A DNA stretch of 8,775 nucleotides, taken from Oceanospirillaceae bacterium UBA1126. Its GTDB lineage: Bacteria; Pseudomonadota; Gammaproteobacteria; Pseudomonadales; Balneatricaceae. Within the stretch, counting starts at the first letter, position 1, and every line of letters starts with the position of its first letter. Positions 1 to 6,253 of the stretch are shown here, one piece after another. The notes under the pieces are model-generated. The model worked only from the letters and a program-made list of their open reading frames with translations. It was not told where the DNA came from and did not search any database. Location: assembly GCA_002312935.1 (NCBI GenBank), contig DCAT01000189.1:1-8775 (forward strand). The letters are read 5' to 3'. Both the position numbers and the translations under genes were made by a program.

Positions 1-1064
1 TTAAGTACCGCCTGAGTACCTACAATCTGTGAGGTTGGCGTGACTAAAGGAATAAAGCCTAGGTCTTCACGTACCCGTGGGATTTCTGCTAACACTTCAT
101 CAAGTTTATCTGCAGCGCCTTGTTCTTTAAGCTGGCTTTCCATATTGGTAAGCATGCCACCTGGCACTTGAGCTACTAAAATGCGAGAGTCTACACCCCT
201 AAGGGAACCTTCCCATTTGGCATATTTTTTACGTACTTCGCGAAAGTATGCCGCTACTTCTTCTAGGGCATTAATGTCTAGCCCAGTATCACGGTCACTG
301 CCTTCAAAAATAGACACTACAGATTCTGTAGGTGAGTGGCCATAAGTCATCGACATCGAAGAAATGGAGGTGTCAACGTTATCAATACCTGCTTCTGCAG
401 CCTTCAAGATAGCCGCGGTAGACAAGCCAGTAGTGGCATGGCACTGCATATGCACAGGCATGTTAGTTTCGGCTTTAAGGCGGGTCACTAGTTCAAACGC
501 CGTATAGGGGTTCAATAAGCCAGCCATGTCTTTAATACAGATGGAATCGGCGCCTTGGTCTTCAATTTTTTTGGCTAAATCAACCCAATAGTCGATATTA
601 TGTAATGGGCTTAAAGTATAGGAAATGGTGCCCTGGGCATGCTTACCTGTTTGTTTTACCGCAGTAATGGCAGTGGATAAGTTGCGAGCATCGTTCATGG
701 CGTCAAACACCCGGAACACATCAACCCCATTAATGGCAGCACGCTCTACAAATTTACGGACTACGTCATCAGCATAGTGGCGATAGCCAAGTATATTTTG
801 CGCACGAAACAACATCTGTTGCGGCGTTCTAGGCATGGCGGCCTTAAGGGCACGAATACGCTCCCAAGGGTCTTCGCCCAAATAACGAATACATGAGTCG
901 AACGTGGCTCCCCCCCATGTTTCAACAGACCAATAGCCTATTTGGTCTAGCTTGTCAGCAATGGGGAGCATATCAGCCAAACGCATGCGCGTGGCAAATA
1001 GAGACTGATGGCCGTCACGTAGGACGACATCGGTAATACCTAAAGGTTTTTTAACAGCGGTCAT
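1..1064 (-). CDS. oadA: Oxaloacetate decarboxylase alpha subunit, N-terminal 354 codons (3' end cut by window)
   Basis: This is the carboxyltransferase part of the biotin-dependent, sodium-pumping oxaloacetate decarboxylase. It transfers CO2 from oxaloacetate to biotin, releasing pyruvate. With beta and gamma subunits it forms a membrane-associated Na+ pump. The read begins MTAVKKPLGITDVVLRDGHQ and shows a TIM-barrel carboxyltransferase: LRDGHQS with D17, the AMND motif, IKDMAG with K178 (the lysine that is carbamylated in this family), then CHATTGLS with H209, and SSMSMTYGH. The family's metal site uses D17, K178, H207 and H209; here codon 207 (444-446) is CAG, Gln. The C-terminal biotinyl domain lies beyond the window edge, since the family is about 590 residues. 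The start is ATG at 1062-1064, 54 nt after oadG, with only a weak AGG upstream. The reading frame is open to the edge. Identity is near certain; the Gln is discussed as a finding. Confidence 0.96.
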   Translation of the reverse strand, partial: MTAVKKPLGITDVVLRDGHQSLFATRMRLADMLPIADKLDQIGYWSVETWGGATFDSCIRYLGEDPWERIRALKAAMPRTPQQMLFRAQNILGYRHYADDVVRKFVERAAINGVDVFRVFDAMNDARNLSTAITAVKQTGKHAQGTISYTLSPLHNIDYWVDLAKKIEDQGADSICIKDMAGLLNPYTAFELVTRLKAETNMPVHMQCHATTGLSTAAILKAAEAGIDNVDTSISSMSMTYGHSPTESVVSIFEGSDRDTGLDINALEEVAAYFREVRKKYAKWEGSLRGVDSRILVAQVPGGMLTNMESQLKEQGAADKLDEVLAEIPRVREDLGFIPLVTPTSQIVGTQAVL

Positions 1065-1118
1065 GTGTTTACGCCTGTGCTAATAATCGAATATGGAAAA
1101 TTGGGGATGCCGCTGTTA

Positions 1119-1373
1119 TCAATGATCTTGACGATAACGGTGAACCGCTGCGCTTAACACCGCCATCAGTTGGGGATCATTGGCAATTTGTTGCGAAGGT
1201 GAAACCATGGTCAAAGGTGGCTGCACTAGCACTTCTTCAACAGGTAAAAACCGCAACACAGTAGCGGACATCATTTTGGTGGAAAACACCAATAAAGTAA
1301 GAAAAGTAAACACAAAGCCCATGCCAAACACCATTAAGGTGAGGCCTTCGAGCATTAGTTCGGATGTTGGCAC
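1119..1373 (-). CDS. oadG: Oxaloacetate decarboxylase gamma subunit
   Basis: An 84-residue protein matching the small gamma subunit, which anchors the alpha subunit to the membrane beta subunit and helps assemble the Na+-pumping decarboxylase. It has one hydrophobic helix at about residues 8-31 (LTLMVFGMGFVFTFLTLL), a proline-containing linker (LVQPP, 49-53) and a short polar C-terminus, AAVHRYRQDH. That tail carries H78 and H84, in line with the histidine-containing, alpha-binding, zinc-associated tail of the family. The start chosen is GTG at 1371-1373, because GGAG (plus-strand ctcc 1382-1385) sits 8 nt upstream. The internal ATG at 1353-1355 has no ribosome site and would cut into the region before the helix. 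The gene lies directly before oadA, the usual oadGAB order, and both are probably on one transcript from the promoter at 1509-1536. Confidence 0.93.
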   Translation of the reverse strand: MPTSELMLEGLTLMVFGMGFVFTFLTLLVFSTKMMSATVLRFLPVEEVLVQPPLTMVSPSQQIANDPQLMAVLSAAVHRYRQDH

Positions 1374-1381
1374 GGTAGCAG

Positions 1382-1385
1382 CTCC
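1382..1385 (-). promoter_or_regulatory. Ribosome binding site of oadG (decides GTG start)
   Basis: On the minus strand GGAG is followed by 8 nt and then GTG at 1371-1373. This supports the GTG start over the internal ATG at 1353-1355, which has no purine-rich site upstream. Confidence 0.7.
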
Positions 1386-1387
1386 GG

Positions 1388-1435
1388 TTATTTTTGCCGC
1401 TTGTGGCGGCTTATTTTTGCAGCCTTGGTGAGGCT
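1388..1435 (-). repeat. Direct repeat and two small hairpins in the oadG leader
   Basis: The plus-strand decamer TTATTTTTGC occurs at 1388-1397 and again, identical, at 1411-1420, so the transcript carries GCAAAAATAA twice just upstream of the oadG ribosome site. Between the copies is a 5-bp stem (GCCGC 1396-1400 / GCGGC 1406-1410, loop of 5). A second 5-bp stem follows (AGCCT 1421-1425 / AGGCT 1431-1435, loop of 5). The position in the leader suggests RNA-level control, but no known riboswitch is recognised. On the plus strand the first stem followed by TTATTTTT resembles a weak terminator, yet no plus-strand gene ends here. Confidence 0.5.
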
Positions 1436-1508
1436 ACGAATCATTTCAATCACACAATTTACCCAAGTGTGACCAAAGTCGCAAGAATACCCAGTATAAA
1501 AACCAATG

Positions 1509-1536
1509 ATTTTAGTATCACCCCTAAAAACGTCAA
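1509..1536 (-). promoter_or_regulatory. Probable sigma70 promoter of the oadG-oadA operon
   Basis: On the minus strand -35 TTGACG (plus 1531-1536, 5 of 6 to consensus), a 16-bp spacer, and -10 TAAAAT (plus 1509-1514, 5 of 6). Transcription would start near 1502, leaving a leader of about 130 nt before the oadG GTG. No clear terminator separates thiI from this promoter. The only hairpin (1561-1567 / 1571-1577, stem of 7) lacks a U tract, so some read-through from thiI is possible. Confidence 0.6.
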
Positions 1537-1581
1537 ACAAATTCAACAGCACGACTTATTTTGCTTACTTTAAGCAACAAA

Positions 1582-3039
1582 CTAACTTTGGGGTCGGTAA
1601 ACGCCCACATTTTTAAAACCTTGATCTTGAATGTGAAGCGCATGTAACTGGCTTACCACACCTTTTTCACAATACAGAAGATAATTTCGACCTTGGTCAA
1701 AAGTAGCAAACTGTTTGTTAATTTTAAAAAAAGGCACGGTGATAATGTCTATACCAGGAAGATTCAGGGGTTTTTTCTGCTGCTCCAAACTGGGGCGCAC
1801 ATCCACTACCACATCGTTAGCCAGTAATTGTTGTTTGGGCAAAAACTGCCCTAATTGTTTAATGTCTTCTAACACCCTGTCTATACTAGTAACACGAGCA
1901 TTCTCTAAGGCCTCTTCAAGCACATTAAAGTTAAAGTTTTGTTCTTCTTTTTCTACCCGTTTCAGCTTTGCTCTTACCGTAGGTCGATTAGAAATAACAG
2001 CGCAATATTCTGGCATCGACGCAGCAAACTCATACGCACCGATTTTAGTGGCTATGTTAATAATGTCTTGTTTGTCATAAGTGATTAATGGGCGCAACAC
2101 TAAGCGATCGGTGACTTTATCAATAACCCCTAGGTTGGTTAGTGTTTGGCTTGAAACCTGAGCCATGCTTTCACCAGTAATCATGGCTTCCGCTTTTAGT
2201 TTACCCGACACTCGATCTGCAGCCCGCAGCATCATCCGTTTTAGCACTAAACCCATGTGAGAATGGTCAACATTTTGTAATATTTCACCAACCACTTCTT
2301 CAAACGGTACCGATATAAACTTAACCCGCGAAGCAGACCCAAATTTTTTCCATAGGTAGTAGGAAACCTGTTTTACACCAGCCTCATGAGCTAGCCCACC
2401 TAGGTTAAAAAACACAAAATGAGTTTTTGCCCCACGCTTCATGGTGAGGTAACTAGAGACAATAGAATCAAACCCACCAGAAATAAGTGACACTACGGCT
2501 TCTTGGCTACCTTGAGGGTAACCACCAATGCCGCTAATACGGCGCTCTATAACAAATACTGCGTCACCTTTCACTTCTAAATTAATCGTCACTTCTGGCG
2601 TATGAAGATCTACTCTAAGGGCTTGCGTATGCTGCAACAGACCAGCACCAAGGTACCGCTCCATTTCTCCAGAGGTAAAACCATGTTCCCCAGAGCGTTT
2701 AACCCGCACAACAAAAGTCTTACCTATAAGGCGCTGGCCCCAAACACTTTTAACAATGCCAAGCACCTGCTCAAAGTCTTTTAAGGGGTATTCTTGTACT
2801 TCAATACTATTAGCGATGCCTGGGGTATCACCTAAGGCTGTGATTATTTCTTCATATACTGCATCTGCTTGTGGTGGGCAGTTAATGTCCACACGGTCCC
2901 ATAAACCATACACCTTGATATTTGGCTCAATACGTTGCAGGATAACCCTTAAGTTAGACTGTAGCCGCTGAATAAAACGCGATCTTACAGGACGGCTTTT
3001 AATCGTAATTTCAGGGAAGAGTTTAACAATAAATTTCAT
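1582..3039 (-). CDS. thiI: tRNA 4-thiouridine sulfurtransferase / thiamine thiazole sulfur donor ThiI
   Basis: A 485-residue ThiI. It adenylates tRNA U8 and transfers persulfide sulfur to make 4-thiouridine; in many bacteria it also feeds sulfur to ThiS for the thiazole of thiamine. Domain order: N-terminal ferredoxin-like region (about 1-60), THUMP domain (about 61-165), PP-loop ATP pyrophosphatase domain with SGGFDS at residues 187-192, then a C-terminal rhodanese domain (about 400-485). Both key cysteines are seen: C346 in MPEYCAVIS, which pairs in a disulfide with the catalytic one, and C457 in LLYCEKG, the persulfide carrier. Length fits the long enterobacterial type (about 482). The start is ATG at 3037-3039, consistent with the conserved MKFIVKLFPEI opening, although no strong Shine-Dalgarno precedes it. 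It is divergent from the GFA gene and probably monocistronic. Confidence 0.98.
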   Translation of the reverse strand: MKFIVKLFPEITIKSRPVRSRFIQRLQSNLRVILQRIEPNIKVYGLWDRVDINCPPQADAVYEEIITALGDTPGIANSIEVQEYPLKDFEQVLGIVKSVWGQRLIGKTFVVRVKRSGEHGFTSGEMERYLGAGLLQHTQALRVDLHTPEVTINLEVKGDAVFVIERRISGIGGYPQGSQEAVVSLISGGFDSIVSSYLTMKRGAKTHFVFFNLGGLAHEAGVKQVSYYLWKKFGSASRVKFISVPFEEVVGEILQNVDHSHMGLVLKRMMLRAADRVSGKLKAEAMITGESMAQVSSQTLTNLGVIDKVTDRLVLRPLITYDKQDIINIATKIGAYEFAASMPEYCAVISNRPTVRAKLKRVEKEEQNFNFNVLEEALENARVTSIDRVLEDIKQLGQFLPKQQLLANDVVVDVRPSLEQQKKPLNLPGIDIITVPFFKINKQFATFDQGRNYLLYCEKGVVSQLHALHIQDQGFKNVGVYRPQS

Positions 3040-3079
3040 GTCACAGCTTTAAAACACTTAAATAACGGAATCTGCCGAT

Positions 3080-3088
3080 ATTATACCA
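3080..3088 (-). promoter_or_regulatory. Extended -10 promoter of thiI
   Basis: The minus strand reads TGGTATAAT, a perfect TATAAT (plus 3080-3085) preceded by the TGn extension (plus 3086-3088). A -35 box is not evident, as expected for extended -10 promoters. The start would fall near 3073, about 34 nt before the thiI ATG. The element sits only a few bases from the ribosome site of the divergent gene at 3109. Confidence 0.6.
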
Positions 3089-3093
3089 ATGAA

Positions 3094-3100
3094 AAGGAGG
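3094..3100 (+). promoter_or_regulatory. Strong ribosome binding site of the GFA-family gene
   Basis: AAGGAGG with 8 nt before the ATG at 3109-3111. This is the best Shine-Dalgarno on the plus strand of the window and fixes the start. Confidence 0.8.
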
Positions 3101-3108
3101 CAACCTCT

Positions 3109-3540
3109 ATGCCCGATACACAAACAATCACCGGCAGTTGCTTATGCGGCCAAATAAGTTACCAAGCCGAAGCTGCTCTGCTGTTCCAAGCCCACTGCCA
3201 TTGCCAAGATTGTCGTAAAAATGGCGGTTCTGCATTTGCTGCCTTGGCTTTTGTTCCCATTGAAAGCTTAAATTGGCAAGGCGAAACTCAAACGTTTAGC
3301 CACAACGCTGATTCTGGCACTAAAATGACCAAACATTTTTGCGCTAATTGTGGCAGCCAACTGTTTGGCACCAATAGCAACAGACCTGATCGTATACATA
3401 TTAAAGTAGGCACCATAGACGATGCTAAGTGGTTTCAACCACAATGTAATGTGTGGGCCAGTAGCCGACTACCTTCTACGCCTATTAACTCAGACGTTAA
3501 AGATTTTGCAACCATGCCAGTGGCCAAAAGCAAAAAATAG
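3109..3540 (+). CDS. GFA/CENP-V domain zinc-binding protein
   Basis: A 143-residue protein of the GFA (glutathione-dependent formaldehyde-activating enzyme-like, CENP-V) fold. Seven cysteines follow the family pattern: CLC (C11, C13), CHCQDC (C30, C32, C35) and CANC (C78, C81), expected to bind two zinc ions. Other family marks are GSCLCGQISY at the N-terminus, the NGGSAFAA segment after the central cysteines, and FCANCGSQLFG. It has no signal peptide or membrane segment, so it is likely cytoplasmic. Most family members have no proven activity, and the founding formaldehyde/glutathione role is disputed, so only the fold is assigned. It stands alone: divergent from thiI, and 330 bp before the next plus-strand gene. 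Its promoter must overlap the thiI 5' region but no good match was found. No terminator is evident after it. Confidence 0.92.
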   Translation: MPDTQTITGSCLCGQISYQAEAALLFQAHCHCQDCRKNGGSAFAALAFVPIESLNWQGETQTFSHNADSGTKMTKHFCANCGSQLFGTNSNRPDRIHIKVGTIDDAKWFQPQCNVWASSRLPSTPINSDVKDFATMPVAKSKK

Positions 3541-3702
3541 GTTCACCAACAGCGTTGAAAGCCTATGGGATATTTTTTAAGTGCTTTAGTCTTAATATTT
3601 CCTATTGGCCATTTTTTTGTGATTTTTTGCACTTTTATGGCATAAATATCGCATTAGAAACTAGGCTTGATTAGGCTAGGTTAATATCTTTAATAAAAAT
3701 AT

Positions 3703-3723
3703 AACTATATGATATGTATAGTT
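3703..3723. repeat. Perfect dyad, possible operator
   Basis: AACTATA (3703-3709), a 7-base spacer, and TATAGTT (3717-3723) form a perfect inverted repeat with 7-bp arms. It overlaps TATAAC at 3700-3705, the most -10-like sequence before the CoA-transferase gene. The layout would suit a dimeric regulator, but AT-rich DNA yields such dyads by chance and no binding protein can be named. Confidence 0.4.
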
Positions 3724-3732
3724 TTTAATGCC

Positions 3733-3775
3733 TTTTTTTATGTTTCCTTTGATAGCTTATAGGAAACAAAAAAAG
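3733..3775. repeat. Long inverted repeat flanked by T and A tracts
   Basis: TGTTTCCT (3741-3748) and AGGAAACA (3761-3768) are perfect 8-bp arms around a 12-base loop. After one A:A mismatch, the flanking T tract (3733-3739) pairs with the A tract (3769-3774), extending the stem by about five pairs. The U tract lies on the 5' side in either direction, so this is not a canonical terminator. It may be an RNA structure in the CoA-transferase leader or a protein site. Confidence 0.5.
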
Positions 3776-3829
3776 CGTTTTTAGTTAAACATCACTCATT
3801 GTGTTTATAGCATTGACTGGCGGCATGTG

Positions 3830-3874
3830 ATGATGCAAATTGGGCTCATAACCTTAAATGGACCCCCACTATGA
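3830..3874 (+). CDS. Possible 14-codon leader ORF coupled to the CoA-transferase gene
   Basis: An ORF reading MMQIGLITLNGPPL, whose TGA stop (3872-3874) overlaps the ATG (3871-3873) of the next gene as ATGA. A weak GGCGG lies 6 nt before its first ATG. The downstream gene has no ribosome site of its own, which makes coupling plausible. The Pro-Pro pair three codons from the stop could slow ribosomes. A short ORF like this can arise by chance, so expression is unproven. Confidence 0.3.
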   Translation: MMQIGLITLNGPPL

Positions 3875-5142
3875 GCGCAGAAACACAGCCTAATCTAAAC
3901 GAATACATCACCCAACAACGCCAAAAATCCTGCTTTAAAGGCTTGCCGTTAGAAGGTAAGCGTGTGATCGATTTGTCCAGTGTGATCGCTGCACCCTATT
4001 GCGCAGCGTTGTTAGGTGACGCTGGGGCAGAAATCATTAAAGTAGAAAACCCCAATATACCAGATGCCTTGCGAGGCTGGGGAACTCATGCAGCAACTGG
4101 TATTGAGCCTTATCATGCTTATATTGGCAGGAATAAACTACCCATCACCCTAAACCTTAAGTCTGAGCCAGGCAAACAAGCGTTTCTGGAGCTTATTCAA
4201 TCTGCTGACGTACTCGTAGAGAATATGCGTTTAGGCGTTATGGATCGCCTCGGCTTAAGCCATGAGGCATTGCTAGAGCTTAACCCTGGCCTTGTTATTG
4301 GCAAAGTCTCTGGTTATGGCATGACAGGGCCCCACGCTCACCAACCGGGTTTTGGTACCCTAGCCGAAGCTTATAGCGGTTTTTCATACCTCAATGGCTA
4401 TGAAGATACTGGCCCTACCAGCCCACCCATTGCCCTAGCAGACCTCACTACAGGCATCCACTTGGCCTATGCCGTAAGCCTAGCATTGCATCAAAGCAAG
4501 CGTGGAGAAAGTGGTGGCCAAATTGTAGACATTTCTTTATACGAGCCCTTGTTTGGTTACTTAGGCGGTGAATTTATTGGTTACCAGCTCACCGGCGAAG
4601 TGCCCAAGCCAATTGGTAACGAACTGCGAGCTGCAGCCCCTCGCAACAATTACCAAACCAGTGACGGTTTATGGGTAGCCATGTCGTGCTCCAACCAAAA
4701 AACATGGGAACGTTTGGCAGAAGTCATGGGGCAGCCCCAGCTGATTCGTGATCCACGTTTTAAAACTAATAATGACCGCATTCAGGCCGACAGCCGCATT
4801 GCGCTTAATCAAATTATTAAGGCTTGGATGTTGGGCAAAACTAACCAGGAAGCTCTGGCGCTGTTTCGCCAAGAAGGCATTACAGCGGGCCCTATTTTGT
4901 CAATGAAGGAAATTGATGAAGATCCCCACTTTGAGGCTCGTGGCAGTATTATTAGGGTGATAGACCCAGCGTCTGGGGTAGAACTTAAAATGCCTGACGT
5001 ACCTTTTCGTATGGGAGACAACTCAACCACTAATAAGAAGTCTAAACTGCGTTTTCCAGGCCTTCCCATGGGCTCTGCTAACGAAGTGGTATACCGCGAT
5101 TTACTAGGCTACAACCAAGAACAAATTGACCAGCTAGGTTAG
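3871..5142 (+). CDS. Family III CoA-transferase (CaiB/BaiF type)
   Basis: A 423-residue cytoplasmic enzyme of the CaiB/BaiF (formyl-CoA transferase, Frc) family, which moves CoA between carboxylic acids through a covalent aspartyl intermediate. Seen: the N-terminal signature RVIDLSSVIAAPYCAALLGD (31-50) followed by GAEIIKVENP, the segment ADVLVENMRLGVMDRLGLS, GYGMTGP (148-154), and ALADLTTGIHL, in which D191 fits the catalytic Asp (D169 in Frc). The C-terminal FPGLPMGS region is also typical. Length matches single-unit members, unlike the two-unit DMSP enzyme DddD. The substrate cannot be read from sequence; carnitine-like, oxalate, succinate or aromatic substrates are all known in the family. 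The ATG is the first possible start in frame after a stop at 3814-3816, and no Shine-Dalgarno precedes it. The next genes, on the other strand, encode a betaine-type importer. Confidence 0.93.
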   Translation: MSAETQPNLNEYITQQRQKSCFKGLPLEGKRVIDLSSVIAAPYCAALLGDAGAEIIKVENPNIPDALRGWGTHAATGIEPYHAYIGRNKLPITLNLKSEPGKQAFLELIQSADVLVENMRLGVMDRLGLSHEALLELNPGLVIGKVSGYGMTGPHAHQPGFGTLAEAYSGFSYLNGYEDTGPTSPPIALADLTTGIHLAYAVSLALHQSKRGESGGQIVDISLYEPLFGYLGGEFIGYQLTGEVPKPIGNELRAAAPRNNYQTSDGLWVAMSCSNQKTWERLAEVMGQPQLIRDPRFKTNNDRIQADSRIALNQIIKAWMLGKTNQEALALFRQEGITAGPILSMKEIDEDPHFEARGSIIRVIDPASGVELKMPDVPFRMGDNSTTNKKSKLRFPGLPMGSANEVVYRDLLGYNQEQIDQLG

Positions 5143-5159
5143 CTTTGATGCACAACGCA

Positions 5160-5185
5160 AAAAGGGTAGCCCAAGCTACCCTTTT
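5160..5185. terminator. Bidirectional intrinsic terminator
   Basis: A perfect 11-bp stem (5160-5170 / 5175-5185, core GGGTAGC/GCTACCC) with a CCAA loop. T tracts flank it on both strands: TTTTATT on plus and TTTTTGCG on minus. It lies 17 bp after the CoA-transferase stop and 18 bp after the proV stop, so it ends both convergent transcripts. Confidence 0.92.
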
Positions 5186-5203
5186 ATTAGCACAAGAACA
5201 CCC

Positions 5204-6253
5204 TTAACGGTAGGTTACTTGCTCTCCATCATGGCTTTCTGGACGGGCGATACCGCCAATCATATCAGCTAGGGTTACCACCCCAATTACTTCACCATCA
5301 TGCATCACATTAGCACTAGTAACATCAGCTTTAATCATTGCTGGCATGGCCAGCTCTAATATAACATCAGAAGCCAATTCCAGACCGGAGCCATTAGAAC
5401 CGGCCTTCATTACCGAGCTCACGTCTAATACACGGGCACGGTTGATGTCTTTAATGAAGTCACGCACATAATCATCTGCAGGATCTAACACAATTTCTTG
5501 TGGTGAACCTTGCTGAATGACAGCGCCGTCACGCAGGATAACAATATTGTCACCAATATTGAGCGCTTCATCCAAATCGTGGGTAATGAATATAATGGTT
5601 TTGTGTAGCTCTTCCTGCAAATCTAACAAGATATCTTGCATGTCATTACGAATCAATGGATCCAAAGCCGAGAAGGCTTCATCCATGAGAAGGATCTCAG
5701 CGTCTGTAGCCAAGGCACGAGCCAAACCTACCCGCTGCTGCATACCACCAGACAATTGTGCTGGGTAGTTGTTTTCAAAACCCGACAAACCTACACGATC
5801 AATCCACTTTTGCGAACGTTCATTAATTTCTGCTTTATCAGTGCCTTTAATCTTTAGGCCATAACCAACGTTGTCGATGACTGTGCGGTGAGGCAACAAT
5901 GCAAACTTTTGGAATACCATGGACATTTTGTTACGACGAAAATTGCGCAACTCAACGTCAGACATTGCCAAAACATCTTCACCGTCAACCATTATCTCGC
6001 CAGAGGTAGGCTCAATCAAACGGTTCAAATGGCGAATTAAGGTAGATTTACCAGAACCAGACAATCCCATAATCACCTGAATGCGGCGGGCAGGAATGTC
6101 TATATTGACATTATTTAAGCCTAAAACATGTTTATGCTCAGCTTGAAGTGATGACTTAGTGGCACCCTCTTCAACCTTTTGAACCATATCTTTACCGTTA
6201 GAGCCAAAAATCTTATATAGATTCTTAATAGAAACTTTAATATCAGACACCAT
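5204..6253 (-). CDS. proV: Glycine betaine/choline-type ABC transporter ATP-binding protein
   Basis: The ATPase of an OpuA/ProU-type quaternary amine importer, peripheral on the inner membrane. From ATG at 6251-6253 it has 349 residues: Walker A GLSGSGKST (63-71), Q-loop Q115, signature LSGGMQQR (167-174), Walker B ILLMDEAFSALD (187-198) and H-loop H225 in FITHDLDEA. The region VLDVSSVMKAG to VVTLADMIGG (about 275-335) resembles one CBS-like unit, shorter than the tandem CBS of the 400-residue E. coli ProV and closer to the rhizobial ChoV/HutV length. A longer reading from TTG at 6310 would sit deep inside proW without a ribosome site and is rejected. AAGGAGG (6256-6262) is only 2 nt from the ATG but 5 nt from GTG at 6248-6250, so initiation one codon later is possible. 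It overlaps the end of proW by 11 bases. Confidence 0.94.
   Translation of the reverse strand: MVSDIKVSIKNLYKIFGSNGKDMVQKVEEGATKSSLQAEHKHVLGLNNVNIDIPARRIQVIMGLSGSGKSTLIRHLNRLIEPTSGEIMVDGEDVLAMSDVELRNFRRNKMSMVFQKFALLPHRTVIDNVGYGLKIKGTDKAEINERSQKWIDRVGLSGFENNYPAQLSGGMQQRVGLARALATDAEILLMDEAFSALDPLIRNDMQDILLDLQEELHKTIIFITHDLDEALNIGDNIVILRDGAVIQQGSPQEIVLDPADDYVRDFIKDINRARVLDVSSVMKAGSNGSGLELASDVILELAMPAMIKADVTSANVMHDGEVIGVVTLADMIGGIARPESHDGEQVTYR

Larger units (their letters stand above)
3541..3870. other. 330-bp AT-rich intergenic region upstream of the CoA-transferase gene
   Basis: No substantial coding region was found in this stretch. It holds a direct repeat TAGGCT at 3662-3667 and 3672-3677 (10 bp apart, one helical turn), a dyad at 3703-3723, a longer hairpin at 3733-3774 and a possible leader ORF at 3830-3874. 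The best -10-like sequence is TATAAC at 3700-3705, but it lacks a convincing -35 and overlaps the left arm of the dyad. An AAGTGC/GCACTT pair about 50 bases apart near 3580-3635 is too distant to be a clear terminator for the preceding gene. Confidence 0.6.

Noticed and set aside
1180..1431. Plus-strand ORF across oadG and other overlapping antisense ORFs (for example 1715-2080, 4809-5069, 6694-6957)
   Set aside because: They lie opposite or out of frame with genes of clear family identity and show no recognisable domain or ribosome site.
1561..1577. Hairpin after thiI as an intrinsic terminator
   Set aside because: The 7-bp stem is AT-rich and is followed by AATAA rather than a U tract on the minus strand.
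3741..3768. Inverted repeat as a terminator of the GFA gene
   Set aside because: The T tract is on the 5' side in both directions, and it lies about 200 bp past the stop.
3858..3873. ATG at 3858 as an earlier start for the CoA-transferase
   Set aside because: It is out of frame with the coding region. In frame there is no start codon between the stop at 3814-3816 and the ATG at 3871.
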